This document shows positions 1 through 5,889 of a stretch of 23,337 nt of DNA, in pieces. Under the pieces are notes generated by a model. It had not been told where the DNA came from. It saw only the letters and a list, made by a program, of their open reading frames with translations, and did not search any database. Position 1 is the stretch's first letter. Every line of letters starts with the position of its first letter. The stretch is taken from the IMG/VR virus record IMGVR_UViG_3300033571_026152, positions 1 through 23,337 of that record; one strand, 5' to 3'. Source of the stretch: a virus. The translations under genes and the position numbers were made by a program.

Positions 1-116
1 AGCAGTCGGAGGGGATCCGGGATCCTCAGCGCGAAGTGATCGAGCGGTTGCAGTCGACCGAAGGGCATATCAAGCGATTGGCGGAGGAAGTTTTGCGCAA
101 GGTAGGTGAACAATGA
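1..116 (+). CDS. C-terminal end of an unknown small phage protein (partial)
   Basis: A reading frame is open from the left edge of the window (first full codon at 3) to a TGA at 114-116. It encodes about 37 residues, mostly charged and helix-forming, ending in LRKVGEQ. The stop overlaps the ATG of the next gene in an ATGA junction, the typical sign of translational coupling, which is the main reason to believe it is a real gene end. The start lies outside the window and no domain can be recognised, so no function is offered. Confidence 0.55.
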   Translation, partial: QSEGIRDPQREVIERLQSTEGHIKRLAEEVLRKVGEQ

Positions 117-712
117 AGGCTATAACCATACGGCAGCCCTGGGCCCAGCTCATCGTCGACGGGCGCAAAGACATAGAGAACCGAGACTGGCGAACTAAAT
201 ACCGAGGGCCGATTCTCATTCACGCCAGCGTATCCAGCCACATGGACACCGACGAGTGGGTTAGGTGTCGGGCATTTATGCAGGCGCGCAGGCTTGGCGA
301 TGTGCCACTGATTGCACCCGGATCCCGCGGCGCGGCGATCGGTATCTGTACCTTAGTCGACTGTGTGGTAACCAGCGATTCGCCCTGGTTCATCGGCGAC
401 TACGGCTTAGTTTTGGCCGATCCGATCAAGTTTGAGCAGCCAATACGGATGCGGGGCGCTTTGTCGATCTGGGAGACCAATCCAGTGCACGACCCGGCGA
501 TCGCGGCCGCGATCGATTTGGCGTTGCTTGAGCGCCGCCGCCAAGCGCGGATCGCCGCTGGCGAGGAGACAGCATGCCGCGGATGCGGATGTTCAGATTC
601 CCGAGCGTGCGAGGGCGGCTGCTCCTGGCATTTACCCGGGTGGTGCACGGCCTGCCAGTACAAGGCCGAGGTGCAGGAGTTGTACAAAGCGGTCCAAGGA
701 GGTCAGCGGTGA
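113..712 (+). CDS. ASCH-domain protein with C-terminal cysteine-rich (zinc-binding-like) segment
   Basis: This 199-residue protein begins with the ASCH signature: IRQPWAQLIVDG followed by IENRDW (residues 6-26), then a small beta-barrel region to about residue 120. ASCH domains resemble the PUA fold and are thought to bind RNA or modified nucleotides; they are frequent in phage early regions. The C-terminal part (155-181) contains seven cysteines (155, 158, 160, 166, 170, 178, 181) in a CxxCxC...C...C...CxxC layout, which I infer to bind zinc. The gene starts at 113 inside the upstream stop and its own stop (710-712) overlaps the GTG of the next gene, so the three genes look co-translated. 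The exact substrate is unknown. The domain call is firm; the biochemical role is not. Confidence 0.8.
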   Translation: MKAITIRQPWAQLIVDGRKDIENRDWRTKYRGPILIHASVSSHMDTDEWVRCRAFMQARRLGDVPLIAPGSRGAAIGICTLVDCVVTSDSPWFIGDYGLVLADPIKFEQPIRMRGALSIWETNPVHDPAIAAAIDLALLERRRQARIAAGEETACRGCGCSDSRACEGGCSWHLPGWCTACQYKAEVQELYKAVQGGQR

Positions 713-1647
713 GCGAGAAAGTGAAACGGATCCGGTTTATGTTCGATGTCGACGCCTGGCTGAGTTCCACGGCGATCGCGGCGATGTCCGCGGAGCAGGA
801 GCGAGCCTATCTGCGCCTGTTACTGCATATGTGGAAGCAGGACGACTGCGGGCTGCCGGATGACGAGGAGCTGCTAGCCGGCCTCAGCACCCTAGGTGAG
901 CGCTGGGCGACGGTGGGGGCGCGCGTGCGGGCCCAGTTCTTCGAGAAGGACGGCCGCCTCTACAACGCCAGGCTTCTCGAAGAATGGGGCTACCAGCAAC
1001 AGTTTCACGCGAAGTCGAAGGGCAAGGCCTCCGCCGCGGCAAAGGCCCGCTGGAGCAAGAGCGAGCCCCAGGCCCCCGCTGCAAACATTGTTTCAAATAT
1101 TGCTCCAAGCAATGCCTCAAGCAATGCTCCAAGCATCTCCCAAGCAATGCACGAGCAATGCTTGGGAGATGCAATAGCGAATAGCGAAAAGCGAATAGCC
1201 GCTAAAGCGGCGGCTTCGCCGCGCGCACGCGAGGCCGCGCCGCCGCCGCCCGATGGCCACGCGGCCGGAGATCTGGCTCAGCTGGCAGAGGCGATGCAAT
1301 CCGGCATGCCCAGGGGCTCGCTGCCCCCAGATGCTGGGATCGTCGCTGCCGTGCTGAGCAAAGCTGGGTCCATCGAGGCTGCGCTGATGGTTTGCGCTCA
1401 GCTCGCCGCAAGGCGAGATCGGCCTCGGAGTTACGCTCTGTTCGCTACGGTGGCGGCTGCTCCACCGGCGCCGCGGCGCCCGTCCAGCGTGCTGGAGATG
1501 CCACAGCGGATCGAGTGCGCAGATTGCGGCGGCCTGGGCTTCACTGTGCCGGATCCGCCACCCGGGATGTCTGCATCGGATCGGTGCGACTGGATGCTCG
1601 ACCGCCGGCGGCTGTGCCAATGCCAGGAGAGGAAGGCTACGGCGTGA
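709..1647 (+). CDS. DUF1376 (YdaU-like) replication-associated protein
   Basis: The start is taken as GTG at 709, because AAGGAGG lies just upstream (about 697-702) and the GTGA junction overlaps the ASCH stop. The frame stays open further upstream but only inside the ASCH gene. The product is 312 residues. Residues 1-95 match the DUF1376 pattern (KRIRFMFDVDAWLSST, then EERAYLRLL-like and a Trp-rich helix), a winged-helix-like domain common in phage replication modules. Residues 100-165 are low-complexity and rich in Ser, Asn and Ala; the DNA beneath them is repetitive (see the repeat features). The C-terminus has cysteines at 270, 273, 293, 303 and 305, resembling a zinc ribbon. By position it likely acts as the phage replication initiator or helicase-loading partner, as lambda O does. 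That role is inference; the domain name is the supported part. Confidence 0.75.
   Translation: MSEKVKRIRFMFDVDAWLSSTAIAAMSAEQERAYLRLLLHMWKQDDCGLPDDEELLAGLSTLGERWATVGARVRAQFFEKDGRLYNARLLEEWGYQQQFHAKSKGKASAAAKARWSKSEPQAPAANIVSNIAPSNASSNAPSISQAMHEQCLGDAIANSEKRIAAKAAASPRAREAAPPPPDGHAAGDLAQLAEAMQSGMPRGSLPPDAGIVAAVLSKAGSIEAALMVCAQLAARRDRPRSYALFATVAAAPPAPRRPSSVLEMPQRIECADCGGLGFTVPDPPPGMSASDRCDWMLDRRRLCQCQERKATA
1106..1161. repeat. Iteron-like repeats, unit CAAGCAATGC, inside the DUF1376 gene
   Basis: Five copies of a 10-bp unit occur at 1106-1115, 1118-1127, 1130-1139 (degenerate, CAAGCATCTC), 1141-1150 and 1152-1161 (first A replaced by G). Start-to-start spacings are 12, 12, 11 and 11 bp, close to one helical turn. 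A locally AT-rich stretch (1082-1105) lies directly before them, in otherwise GC-rich DNA. The layout resembles phage origins placed inside initiator genes, such as lambda ori in gene O. The 12-bp period also equals four codons (SNAx repeats), so a protein-level explanation remains possible. Confidence 0.6.
1133..1172. repeat. Perfect 14-bp inverted repeat within the iteron-like region
   Basis: The arms GCATCTCCCAAGCA (1133-1146) and TGCTTGGGAGATGC (1159-1172) are exact reverse complements separated by 12 bases. They overlap the third to fifth iteron-like units. Such a long perfect dyad in coding sequence is unlikely by chance and could form a hairpin or a protein-binding dyad. Whether it acts on DNA or RNA cannot be told from the sequence. 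Confidence 0.7.
1176..1199. repeat. Direct repeat AGCGAATAGC (two copies, 14-bp period)
   Basis: AGCGAATAGC occurs at 1176-1185 and 1190-1199, directly downstream of the 14-bp inverted repeat, with a partial AGCGAAA between. It is followed by GCCGC-TAAA-GCGGC, a small hairpin. These continue the repeat cluster in the DUF1376 gene and are considered part of the same candidate origin. Confidence 0.5.
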
Positions 1648-1673
1648 CCGATAGAGCCCCACGCTCAGCCAAG

Positions 1674-2105
1674 CTATGCGGCGTCCTCGGTTGAGATTAG
1701 CAACCGCTTCCCGAGCGCCGCGAAAGCGGCCTCGATCTGATCGAAGCGCGTTGCTCGGTCGAAGCGCCACAGCCTATGGACGTTGGGAGGCGGGATACCG
1801 AGCCGACGCGCCAGTTCGACCTGGCGGATACCAGAATCCTGCCACAGCAAGTAAAGGGTCAGTTTGGCGTCGTGGATGGCTGAAAGCCCGACCGGCCGAA
1901 TCTTGGCGCCCTTCGTGGCGCTCGGTCGCGGGACGACTTCGGTTTGCTCTATGCGATAGGCGATAGCCATAGTCAGCGAGTCTTTCGCCATGGTCATGGC
2001 CTCCTCCAAGGAATCGCCTTGGGTGACCGCTTCAGGGAAGTCCGGGAAGGTGACGACGAAGCCGCCCTCTGGATTGTCATCGTCGAAGTAAGCCGGGTAG
2101 TTCAT
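1674..2105 (-). CDS. hicB: HicB antitoxin
   Basis: This 143-residue protein neutralises HicA and represses its own operon. Residues 1-65 have the HicB partial RNase H-like fold (MNYPAYF, then EGGFVVTFPDFPEAVTQGDSLEEAM). The C-terminal half carries a helix-turn-helix (QVELARRLGIPPPNVHRLW), the arrangement and length of the E. coli HicB type that binds operator DNA. It lies 6 bp downstream of hicA on the same strand. A good ribosome site (AAAGGAGT on the minus strand, about 2114-2121) overlaps the end of hicA, so hicB can be translated independently as well as by coupling. The gene converges on the DUF1376 gene with a 26-bp gap. It is probably a moron-type insertion between replication and packaging modules. 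Confidence 0.93.
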   Translation of the reverse strand: MNYPAYFDDDNPEGGFVVTFPDFPEAVTQGDSLEEAMTMAKDSLTMAIAYRIEQTEVVPRPSATKGAKIRPVGLSAIHDAKLTLYLLWQDSGIRQVELARRLGIPPPNVHRLWRFDRATRFDQIEAAFAALGKRLLISTEDAA

Positions 2106-2111
2106 GGCGTT

Positions 2112-2315
2112 CTACTCCTTTCGTTTTTGGGATTTGGGATGGTCGAGGCCGAGAGCGGTGAGAATGCTTCGCAGGGTCTTTTCTTTGATCTCGGTGTTCC
2201 AGTGGCGCGGAAGTTGAGAGCGGCGGTCGCCAAGCAATACCCACATATGGTTGGTTCCTTCGGTGAAGGTGCAACCCTGCGATGCCAACCAGCGCTTTAA
2301 TTCCCTCACTGTCAC
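2112..2315 (-). CDS. hicA: HicA toxin, mRNA interferase
   Basis: This 67-residue protein has the HicA double-stranded RNA-binding-like fold: a VRELKRWLASQG helix, then the GTNHMWV strand with the expected catalytic histidine at residue 23, then RRSQLPRHWNTEIK and a C-terminal helix. HicA cleaves mRNA independently of full ribosome activity and is held inactive by HicB. The start is a GTG at 2315; in-frame stops lie just upstream, leaving only this or a GTG two codons later. No Shine-Dalgarno sequence precedes it, and a TAATAT hexamer ends only 6 bp upstream, suggesting a leaderless or poorly translated message. The basic tail QKRKE extends a little beyond the usual 58-60-residue family length. 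Confidence 0.92.
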   Translation of the reverse strand: MTVRELKRWLASQGCTFTEGTNHMWVLLGDRRSQLPRHWNTEIKEKTLRSILTALGLDHPKSQKRKE

Positions 2316-2321
2316 TACTTA

Positions 2322-2327
2322 ATATTA
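2322..2327 (-). promoter_or_regulatory. -10-like hexamer of a hicAB promoter
   Basis: Read on the minus strand this is TAATAT, located 6 bp upstream of the hicA GTG and partly overlapping the proximal TTATC-N6-GATAA repeat. Transcription starting at the usual distance would begin at or very near the hicA start codon, giving a message without a ribosome site for hicA. I see no good -35 at 16-18 bp, so the promoter call is weak. Confidence 0.35.
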
Positions 2328-2340
2328 TCACATCGGATAA
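2325..2340. promoter_or_regulatory. hicAB operator-like inverted repeat, proximal copy
   Basis: TTATC-N6-GATAA is an exact 5-bp-arm inverted repeat beginning 10 bp upstream of the hicA start and overlapping the TAATAT hexamer. The same arms and spacer length recur 32 bp away. HicB proteins of the helix-turn-helix class bind palindromes in their own promoter, so this is the expected place for an operator. The binding assignment is inferred. Confidence 0.6.
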
Positions 2341-2356
2341 CGAGACGCGGGAAATC

Positions 2357-2372
2357 TTATCTGGCTGGATAA
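2357..2372. promoter_or_regulatory. hicAB operator-like inverted repeat, distal copy
   Basis: This is a second TTATC-N6-GATAA with identical arms and a different spacer (TGGCTG). Its start is 32 bp from the first, about three helical turns, so two bound dimers would lie on the same face of the DNA. Conservation of arms but not spacer is what an operator pair would show. Confidence 0.6.
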
Positions 2373-2405
2373 CTTTGTGGCGGTTTGCCGTGGAGCTTGC
2401 ACAAA

Positions 2406-2429
2406 AAACAGAATAGTGTCATTCTGTTT
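2406..2429. promoter_or_regulatory. 9-bp dyad between hicA and the next gene (operator or weak minus-strand terminator)
   Basis: AAACAGAAT (2406-2414) and ATTCTGTTT (2421-2429) are perfect reverse complements with a 6-bp spacer. The dyad lies in the noncoding stretch 2316-2564. On the minus strand it is followed by further T residues (TTTTTT in total), so it could also serve as a weak intrinsic terminator protecting hicAB from antisense transcription. An AT-rich stem with a 6-bp spacer fits a repressor site better. The rest of 2316-2564 holds no other gene I can support. Confidence 0.45.
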
Positions 2430-2564
2430 GCATCGAACCGCCTCCTCGCCGGGCATGCTAAGAGCCTGCTCGGTAACGGTGAACTGGAACAGGGAACCAG
2501 CACCGACCGCCCGGGATACCGTGGCTCCCGCACCGCCGGCCAATTACGGTCGAACTGCGTCCAG

Positions 2565-2921
2565 ATGGCGAAAGACAAAGTAAGAATCATGAACCCCGTC
2601 GAGGGGTCAAGCCGCTTCACTACGCGGAATGCGGCCAATCGCTACGTCGCCCGCGGCCAGGCTCGCTGGGCCGACCTGGGGAAGCAGTGGATTATCTTCT
2701 TCGACCGGGACGCCAACCGCGCGATCATCAGCCAGCGCCGGCTGCAGGAGAGCTTGGGCCTGGACTCGATCGGTCGAAAGATGACGCGCGAGGAGATGGC
2801 GGCCATCCCCGTGCTGCAGGCTACGCGGTTGACGGTCGACACGTCGAAGACGCCGCGGCGCGCGCCAGTGTGGCGACGTGGGCCAGTGGCGCGACGCGAC
2901 GAGGTTGCGGCGGCCCGGTGA
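2565..2921 (+). CDS. Hypothetical protein upstream of the terminase genes
   Basis: From ATG at 2565 this gives 118 residues; an ATG at 2589 (beginning MNPVEGSSRF) with a weak AAGTAAG ribosome site is an alternative start. The frame is open further upstream to TTG at 2385, but that stretch crosses the regulatory dyad and has no ribosome site, so I rejected it. The protein is basic, with NAANRYVARGQARW and a strand GKQWIIFFDRD near the middle and a disordered Arg/Pro-rich tail (TPRRAPVWRRG). I do not recognise a family. Its place just before the terminase genes is where small HNH, DNA-binding or packaging accessory proteins often sit, but none of their motifs is visible. Confidence 0.5.
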   Translation: MAKDKVRIMNPVEGSSRFTTRNAANRYVARGQARWADLGKQWIIFFDRDANRAIISQRRLQESLGLDSIGRKMTREEMAAIPVLQATRLTVDTSKTPRRAPVWRRGPVARRDEVAAAR

Positions 2922-3048
2922 CCGGGACTACCTGTACCCCCCCCCCGGCTTTGGGTCCTTCCTGGCCAAAATCCCTTGAGAGTCTTGACATTGCACCAAG
3001 GCGCTAGCGCCAGAGCGCTGAAAGGTAGTTTTACGTTCATACCGGTCC
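2922..3048. other. Noncoding gap before the terminase genes (possible cos region; -35-like TTGACA)
   Basis: This 127-bp stretch has a C10 run (2937-2946), a consensus -35-like TTGACA (2985-2990) without a convincing -10 at 16-18 bp, and a perfect 12-bp palindrome GGCGCTAGCGCC (3000-3011). In lambda the cos site lies immediately upstream of Nu1, and both terminase genes here are of that type. I therefore expect the packaging start near here, but no sequence match to a known cos can be shown. Confidence 0.35.
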
Positions 3049-3828
3049 ATGAGAGTCGTTAATCGATCCGAACTGGCTGAAGTCTTGGGTGTGAGCCTAG
3101 TCACGGTCGACAACTGGACCGCCGCCGGCTGCCCCTTCCGCCGGAAGCCGGTCCGGAAGGGCGTTGGCCAATGGGAGTTCGAAGTAGGTGCGGTTGTCGA
3201 GTGGCGGCTCGATCGCGAGCGTAAGTCGGCGCTTGGGGAGCTCGCGAACGTCACGGAGATTGAAGCGCGGCGCCGCAAGCTGGCAGCCGAAGCGGCAATG
3301 GCCGAACATGAACTTGCGGTTGCGCAGGGCAAGGCGGCCTCGATCGCCGATGCGGAGCGGACCTGGGGGCGCATGATCGCGGCCGCCCGGGCGAAGTTTC
3401 TCTCGATGGGGGCAAAGTTGGGCCCGCAGGTGGCAATCGAAGACGATCTGGAGACTTGCAAGGCGTTGATCGACAACGCCATAGCTGAAGCGCTCGCGGA
3501 GCTCAGCGGGTACGACCCTGGCCCGGTTGAGGAATCGCCGGCGGAGGAAAGCGTTGAGGCGATCGACGCCCGATTGGCAGGCGCCGCTGCCATCGTCAAG
3601 CGCATTCGAAATGCCGTCGCATCCGGCGGCAAAAAGGATTTGGTCGTAAAGCTTTGTGACACCGCCATCTCAACCATCTTCGACGGCCGAGTACCAGACG
3701 AGCCCGGAGGGGATGAAGGCGCTGCGCGCAGCGGCCGTTCGGGCCGCCAGTCTGTGGACGCCCCCGCCCAAGCTCACGGTGAGCGAGTGGGCCGACAAAC
3801 ACCGCCAGCTAAGCCCCGAAGGAAGTAG
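3049..3828 (+). CDS. Terminase small subunit, Nu1-like
   Basis: This 259-residue protein likely recognises the packaging site and positions the large terminase. Its N-terminus (NRSELAEVLGVSLVTVDNWTAAGCP, residues 4-28) is a MerR/excisionase-type winged helix as in lambda Nu1, and the wing and second helix region GQWEFEVGAVVEWRLDRE follows at about 40-58. Residues 65-105 form a long charged helix for oligomerisation. The ATG at 3049 gives exactly the Nu1-type N-terminus, although no close ribosome site is seen. It is longer than lambda Nu1 (181 residues). The last roughly 40 residues are Gly/Pro/Arg-rich and lie over the start of the large terminase in another frame, so this tail probably carries little fold. 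Confidence 0.85.
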   Translation: MRVVNRSELAEVLGVSLVTVDNWTAAGCPFRRKPVRKGVGQWEFEVGAVVEWRLDRERKSALGELANVTEIEARRRKLAAEAAMAEHELAVAQGKAASIADAERTWGRMIAAARAKFLSMGAKLGPQVAIEDDLETCKALIDNAIAEALAELSGYDPGPVEESPAEESVEAIDARLAGAAAIVKRIRNAVASGGKKDLVVKLCDTAISTIFDGRVPDEPGGDEGAARSGRSGRQSVDAPAQAHGERVGRQTPPAKPRRK

Positions 3829-5641
3829 TTCGCCAGGTCAATGGGTTACGTCCCGCGCGGAGTTCCAGCGCGGGATTATGGATGCCCTCTCGGACCCGAA
3901 GGTCCACACCGTAATCTTCCAAGCCAGTTCGCAAGTCGGCAAAACCGAAATGCTCCTGAACATCATCGCCTTCTTCATCTGCCAGGATCCGTCGCCGATC
4001 CTGATGGTCCAACCGACCCTCGACATGGCCGAGGCGTTCTCGAAGGATCGCCTGGCGCCGATGATTCGCGACACGCCGGCGCTCACCAACCGGATTGCGG
4101 ACCCGCGATCGCGCGACTCCGGCAACACCCTCCTCCATAAGCGGTTCCCCGGCGGCCACATCACCCTTGCGGGCGCCAACTCGCCGGCCTCCCTTGCCTC
4201 CCGCCCGATCCGCATCGTGCTCCTCGACGAGGTCGACCGGTATCCGATGTCTGCCGGCGCCGAAGGCGACCCGATTACCCTGGCGATCAAGCGCTCTACC
4301 ACGTTCTTCAATCATAAGATCGTCATCGTCTCGACGCCCACAATCAGCGGCAAAAGCCGGATCGAGAACCAGTACGAGAAGAGCGACCAGTCGAAATTCT
4401 TCATCGCGTGCCCGCATTGTTCGCACCGCCAGGTCCTGCAGGAAGAGCAGTTGAAGTGGGTGGAGGGCACCCCGCTGAACGGCCAGGACGGTCGACAGAT
4501 TAAGGTGGCGGACGATGCCTGGTTCGAGTGTGTCGAATGCAGGGGCCGGATTGACGACGTCGCCAGGCAAAGAGCCGTACGCGAGGGCAACTGGGAGCCG
4601 ACGGCGCCGTTCCGCGGCGTCCGTGGGTTCTGGCTTTGGGAAGGATACTCGCCCTGGAGCTCCGCTCTCCTCATCGCTAACGCCTGGCTCGCGGCCCAGG
4701 GCAGGCCCGAACAGGAAAAGGCCGTCGTCAACACCAGCTTCGGTCGTTCGTTCCGCGAGACCGGCGAGGCGCCGGACTGGGAAAAGATTGCCAGCCGCGC
4801 CGACAATTACGACCGCGGCACGTGCCCGGACGGCGTTCTGTTCCTGACGGTGGGCGCCGACGTGCAGAAAGACTACCTGGACACGTACGTCTGGGGGTGG
4901 GGTCGCGAGAAGGAACGGTGGCTGATCGACCACCAGGTGCTGATCGGCGACACCAGCCGCGTGAACTCGCCGTGCTGGACCGCGCTGAGCGCGCTGCTCG
5001 ACGCCAACTATCCGCACGCCAGCGGCACCCAAATGCCGATTTCCCGACTCGCCATCGACTCCGGCTACAACACTCAAGCTGTCTACCACTGGGCCCGCAA
5101 GCACATCGGCCCGCGGGTGCTGGTGATGAAGGGCCGCGACACCGGGCACGGCCTGCTGTCCGCCCCACAAACGACGCAACAGAACCAGCAGGGCAAAAAG
5201 CTTAGGCGTGGCGGCATTGAAGTGCGGCTACTCAATGTCAGCCAGGCGAAGACAGAGCTGTACGGTCTGCTCAGGCAGGAGAAGCCAGCCGAGGGCGAAC
5301 CGTTGCCTCCCGGCTGGGTGCATCACTACCGGGAGGAAGACGAATTCTACCGGCAGATCACCGCAGAGGCCTACGTTACACGCGTCGTGAAGGGCTTTCA
5401 ACGTGGCGAGTGGGTCAAGCTTCGCCCTCGAAACGAGGCGCTTGACTGCGCCAACCTGGCCCGCGGCGGCCACGAACAGTTCACTGCCGGCTTCCGGGAG
5501 TCGCATTGGCGCGCGCTCGAGCGCCAGTTGACGGCAGAGGAGTCAGCGCCACTGGCGCCCGAGCGGCCCGTTGCGACGGAGACGCCCGCGGCTGCCCCGG
5601 CAAAGAAAAGGCCTCGCCGCGGCTGGAAGCTGTCCATTTAA
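3713..5641 (+). CDS. Terminase large subunit, lambda gpA-like ATPase/nuclease
   Basis: The packaging motor pumps DNA into the prohead and cuts concatemers. Numbered from the ATG at 3713 it has 642 residues, nearly the length of lambda gpA (641). The Walker A-type motif is FQASSQVGKTE (69-79) and Walker B is IRIVLLDEVD (167-176). CPHC (233-236) and CVEC (273-276) form a zinc-like pair. The nuclease acids are likely D383 (GADVQKD), D449 (AIDSG) and D578 (EALDC). A GTG at 3656 would add 19 residues without a ribosome site. The ATG is preceded by GGAGG, though unusually close. Either way the start lies inside the small-subunit gene, overlapping it by 116 or 173 bp. The stop abuts the next ATG as TAATG. 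Confidence 0.95.
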   Translation: MKALRAAAVRAASLWTPPPKLTVSEWADKHRQLSPEGSSSPGQWVTSRAEFQRGIMDALSDPKVHTVIFQASSQVGKTEMLLNIIAFFICQDPSPILMVQPTLDMAEAFSKDRLAPMIRDTPALTNRIADPRSRDSGNTLLHKRFPGGHITLAGANSPASLASRPIRIVLLDEVDRYPMSAGAEGDPITLAIKRSTTFFNHKIVIVSTPTISGKSRIENQYEKSDQSKFFIACPHCSHRQVLQEEQLKWVEGTPLNGQDGRQIKVADDAWFECVECRGRIDDVARQRAVREGNWEPTAPFRGVRGFWLWEGYSPWSSALLIANAWLAAQGRPEQEKAVVNTSFGRSFRETGEAPDWEKIASRADNYDRGTCPDGVLFLTVGADVQKDYLDTYVWGWGREKERWLIDHQVLIGDTSRVNSPCWTALSALLDANYPHASGTQMPISRLAIDSGYNTQAVYHWARKHIGPRVLVMKGRDTGHGLLSAPQTTQQNQQGKKLRRGGIEVRLLNVSQAKTELYGLLRQEKPAEGEPLPPGWVHHYREEDEFYRQITAEAYVTRVVKGFQRGEWVKLRPRNEALDCANLARGGHEQFTAGFRESHWRALERQLTAEESAPLAPERPVATETPAAAPAKKRPRRGWKLSI

Positions 5642-5889
5642 TGGCTACCGTCGCTACACTTCAGACCAGACTTGCCGAAGCTGAGTCCGCGCTGCATCTG
5701 TTGGCGCAGGGCAAGCGCACGGTGACGGTGCAGTTTGAAGGCAGGACCGTTACCTACACACAGTCGACGATGCAGGAGCTTACCCAGTACGTAGACCGGC
5801 TTAAGGTGGAGCTGTCTACGGCTCAGGCCGCTGCCTCAGGCACGCGGAAGGTCAAGCAGATTCGGCTCTGCGGAGGCAAGGGCTTCTAA
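5641..5889 (+). CDS. Head-tail joining protein, gpW-like
   Basis: This 82-residue protein matches the lambda W pattern: an N-terminal helix (LQTRLAEAESALHLLAQGKR), a beta hairpin (VTVQFEGRTVTYT) and a second helix (STMQELTQYVDRLKVEL). gpW plugs the portal after packaging and gives the site for the next connector protein. The start at 5641 shares its A with the terminase stop codon, and the order terminase-W-portal is exactly that of lambda. The tail RKVKQIRLCGGKGF corresponds to the basic, flexible end of gpW. A longer upstream frame exists but lies inside the terminase gene and is rejected. Confidence 0.93.
   Translation: MATVATLQTRLAEAESALHLLAQGKRTVTVQFEGRTVTYTQSTMQELTQYVDRLKVELSTAQAAASGTRKVKQIRLCGGKGF

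Noticed and set aside
574-708. Upstream extension of the DUF1376 frame to an ATG at 574
   Set aside because: It overlaps the ASCH gene in another frame; GTG 709 has AAGGAGG and begins exactly at the conserved domain.
2337-2372. TTATCC words on the minus strand as DnaA boxes
   Set aside because: They match the TTATCCACA consensus only in the first 6-7 bases. The symmetric TTATC-N6-GATAA pairing next to hicA explains them better.
2385-2564. Upstream extension of the small unknown gene to TTG 2385
   Set aside because: It crosses the 9-bp dyad, has no ribosome site and encodes no recognisable sequence.
2985-2990. Firm late promoter at TTGACA
   Set aside because: No acceptable -10 hexamer is found at 16-18 bp, so only a low-confidence note was kept.
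3809-5179. 456-codon open frame on the minus strand
   Set aside because: It is antisense to the well-supported large terminase; long shadows are common in GC-rich genes and the product is low-complexity without a domain.
5506-5640. Longer start for the W-like protein
   Set aside because: The extra 45 residues lie in the terminase gene in another frame; ATG 5641 gives the lambda W length and pattern.
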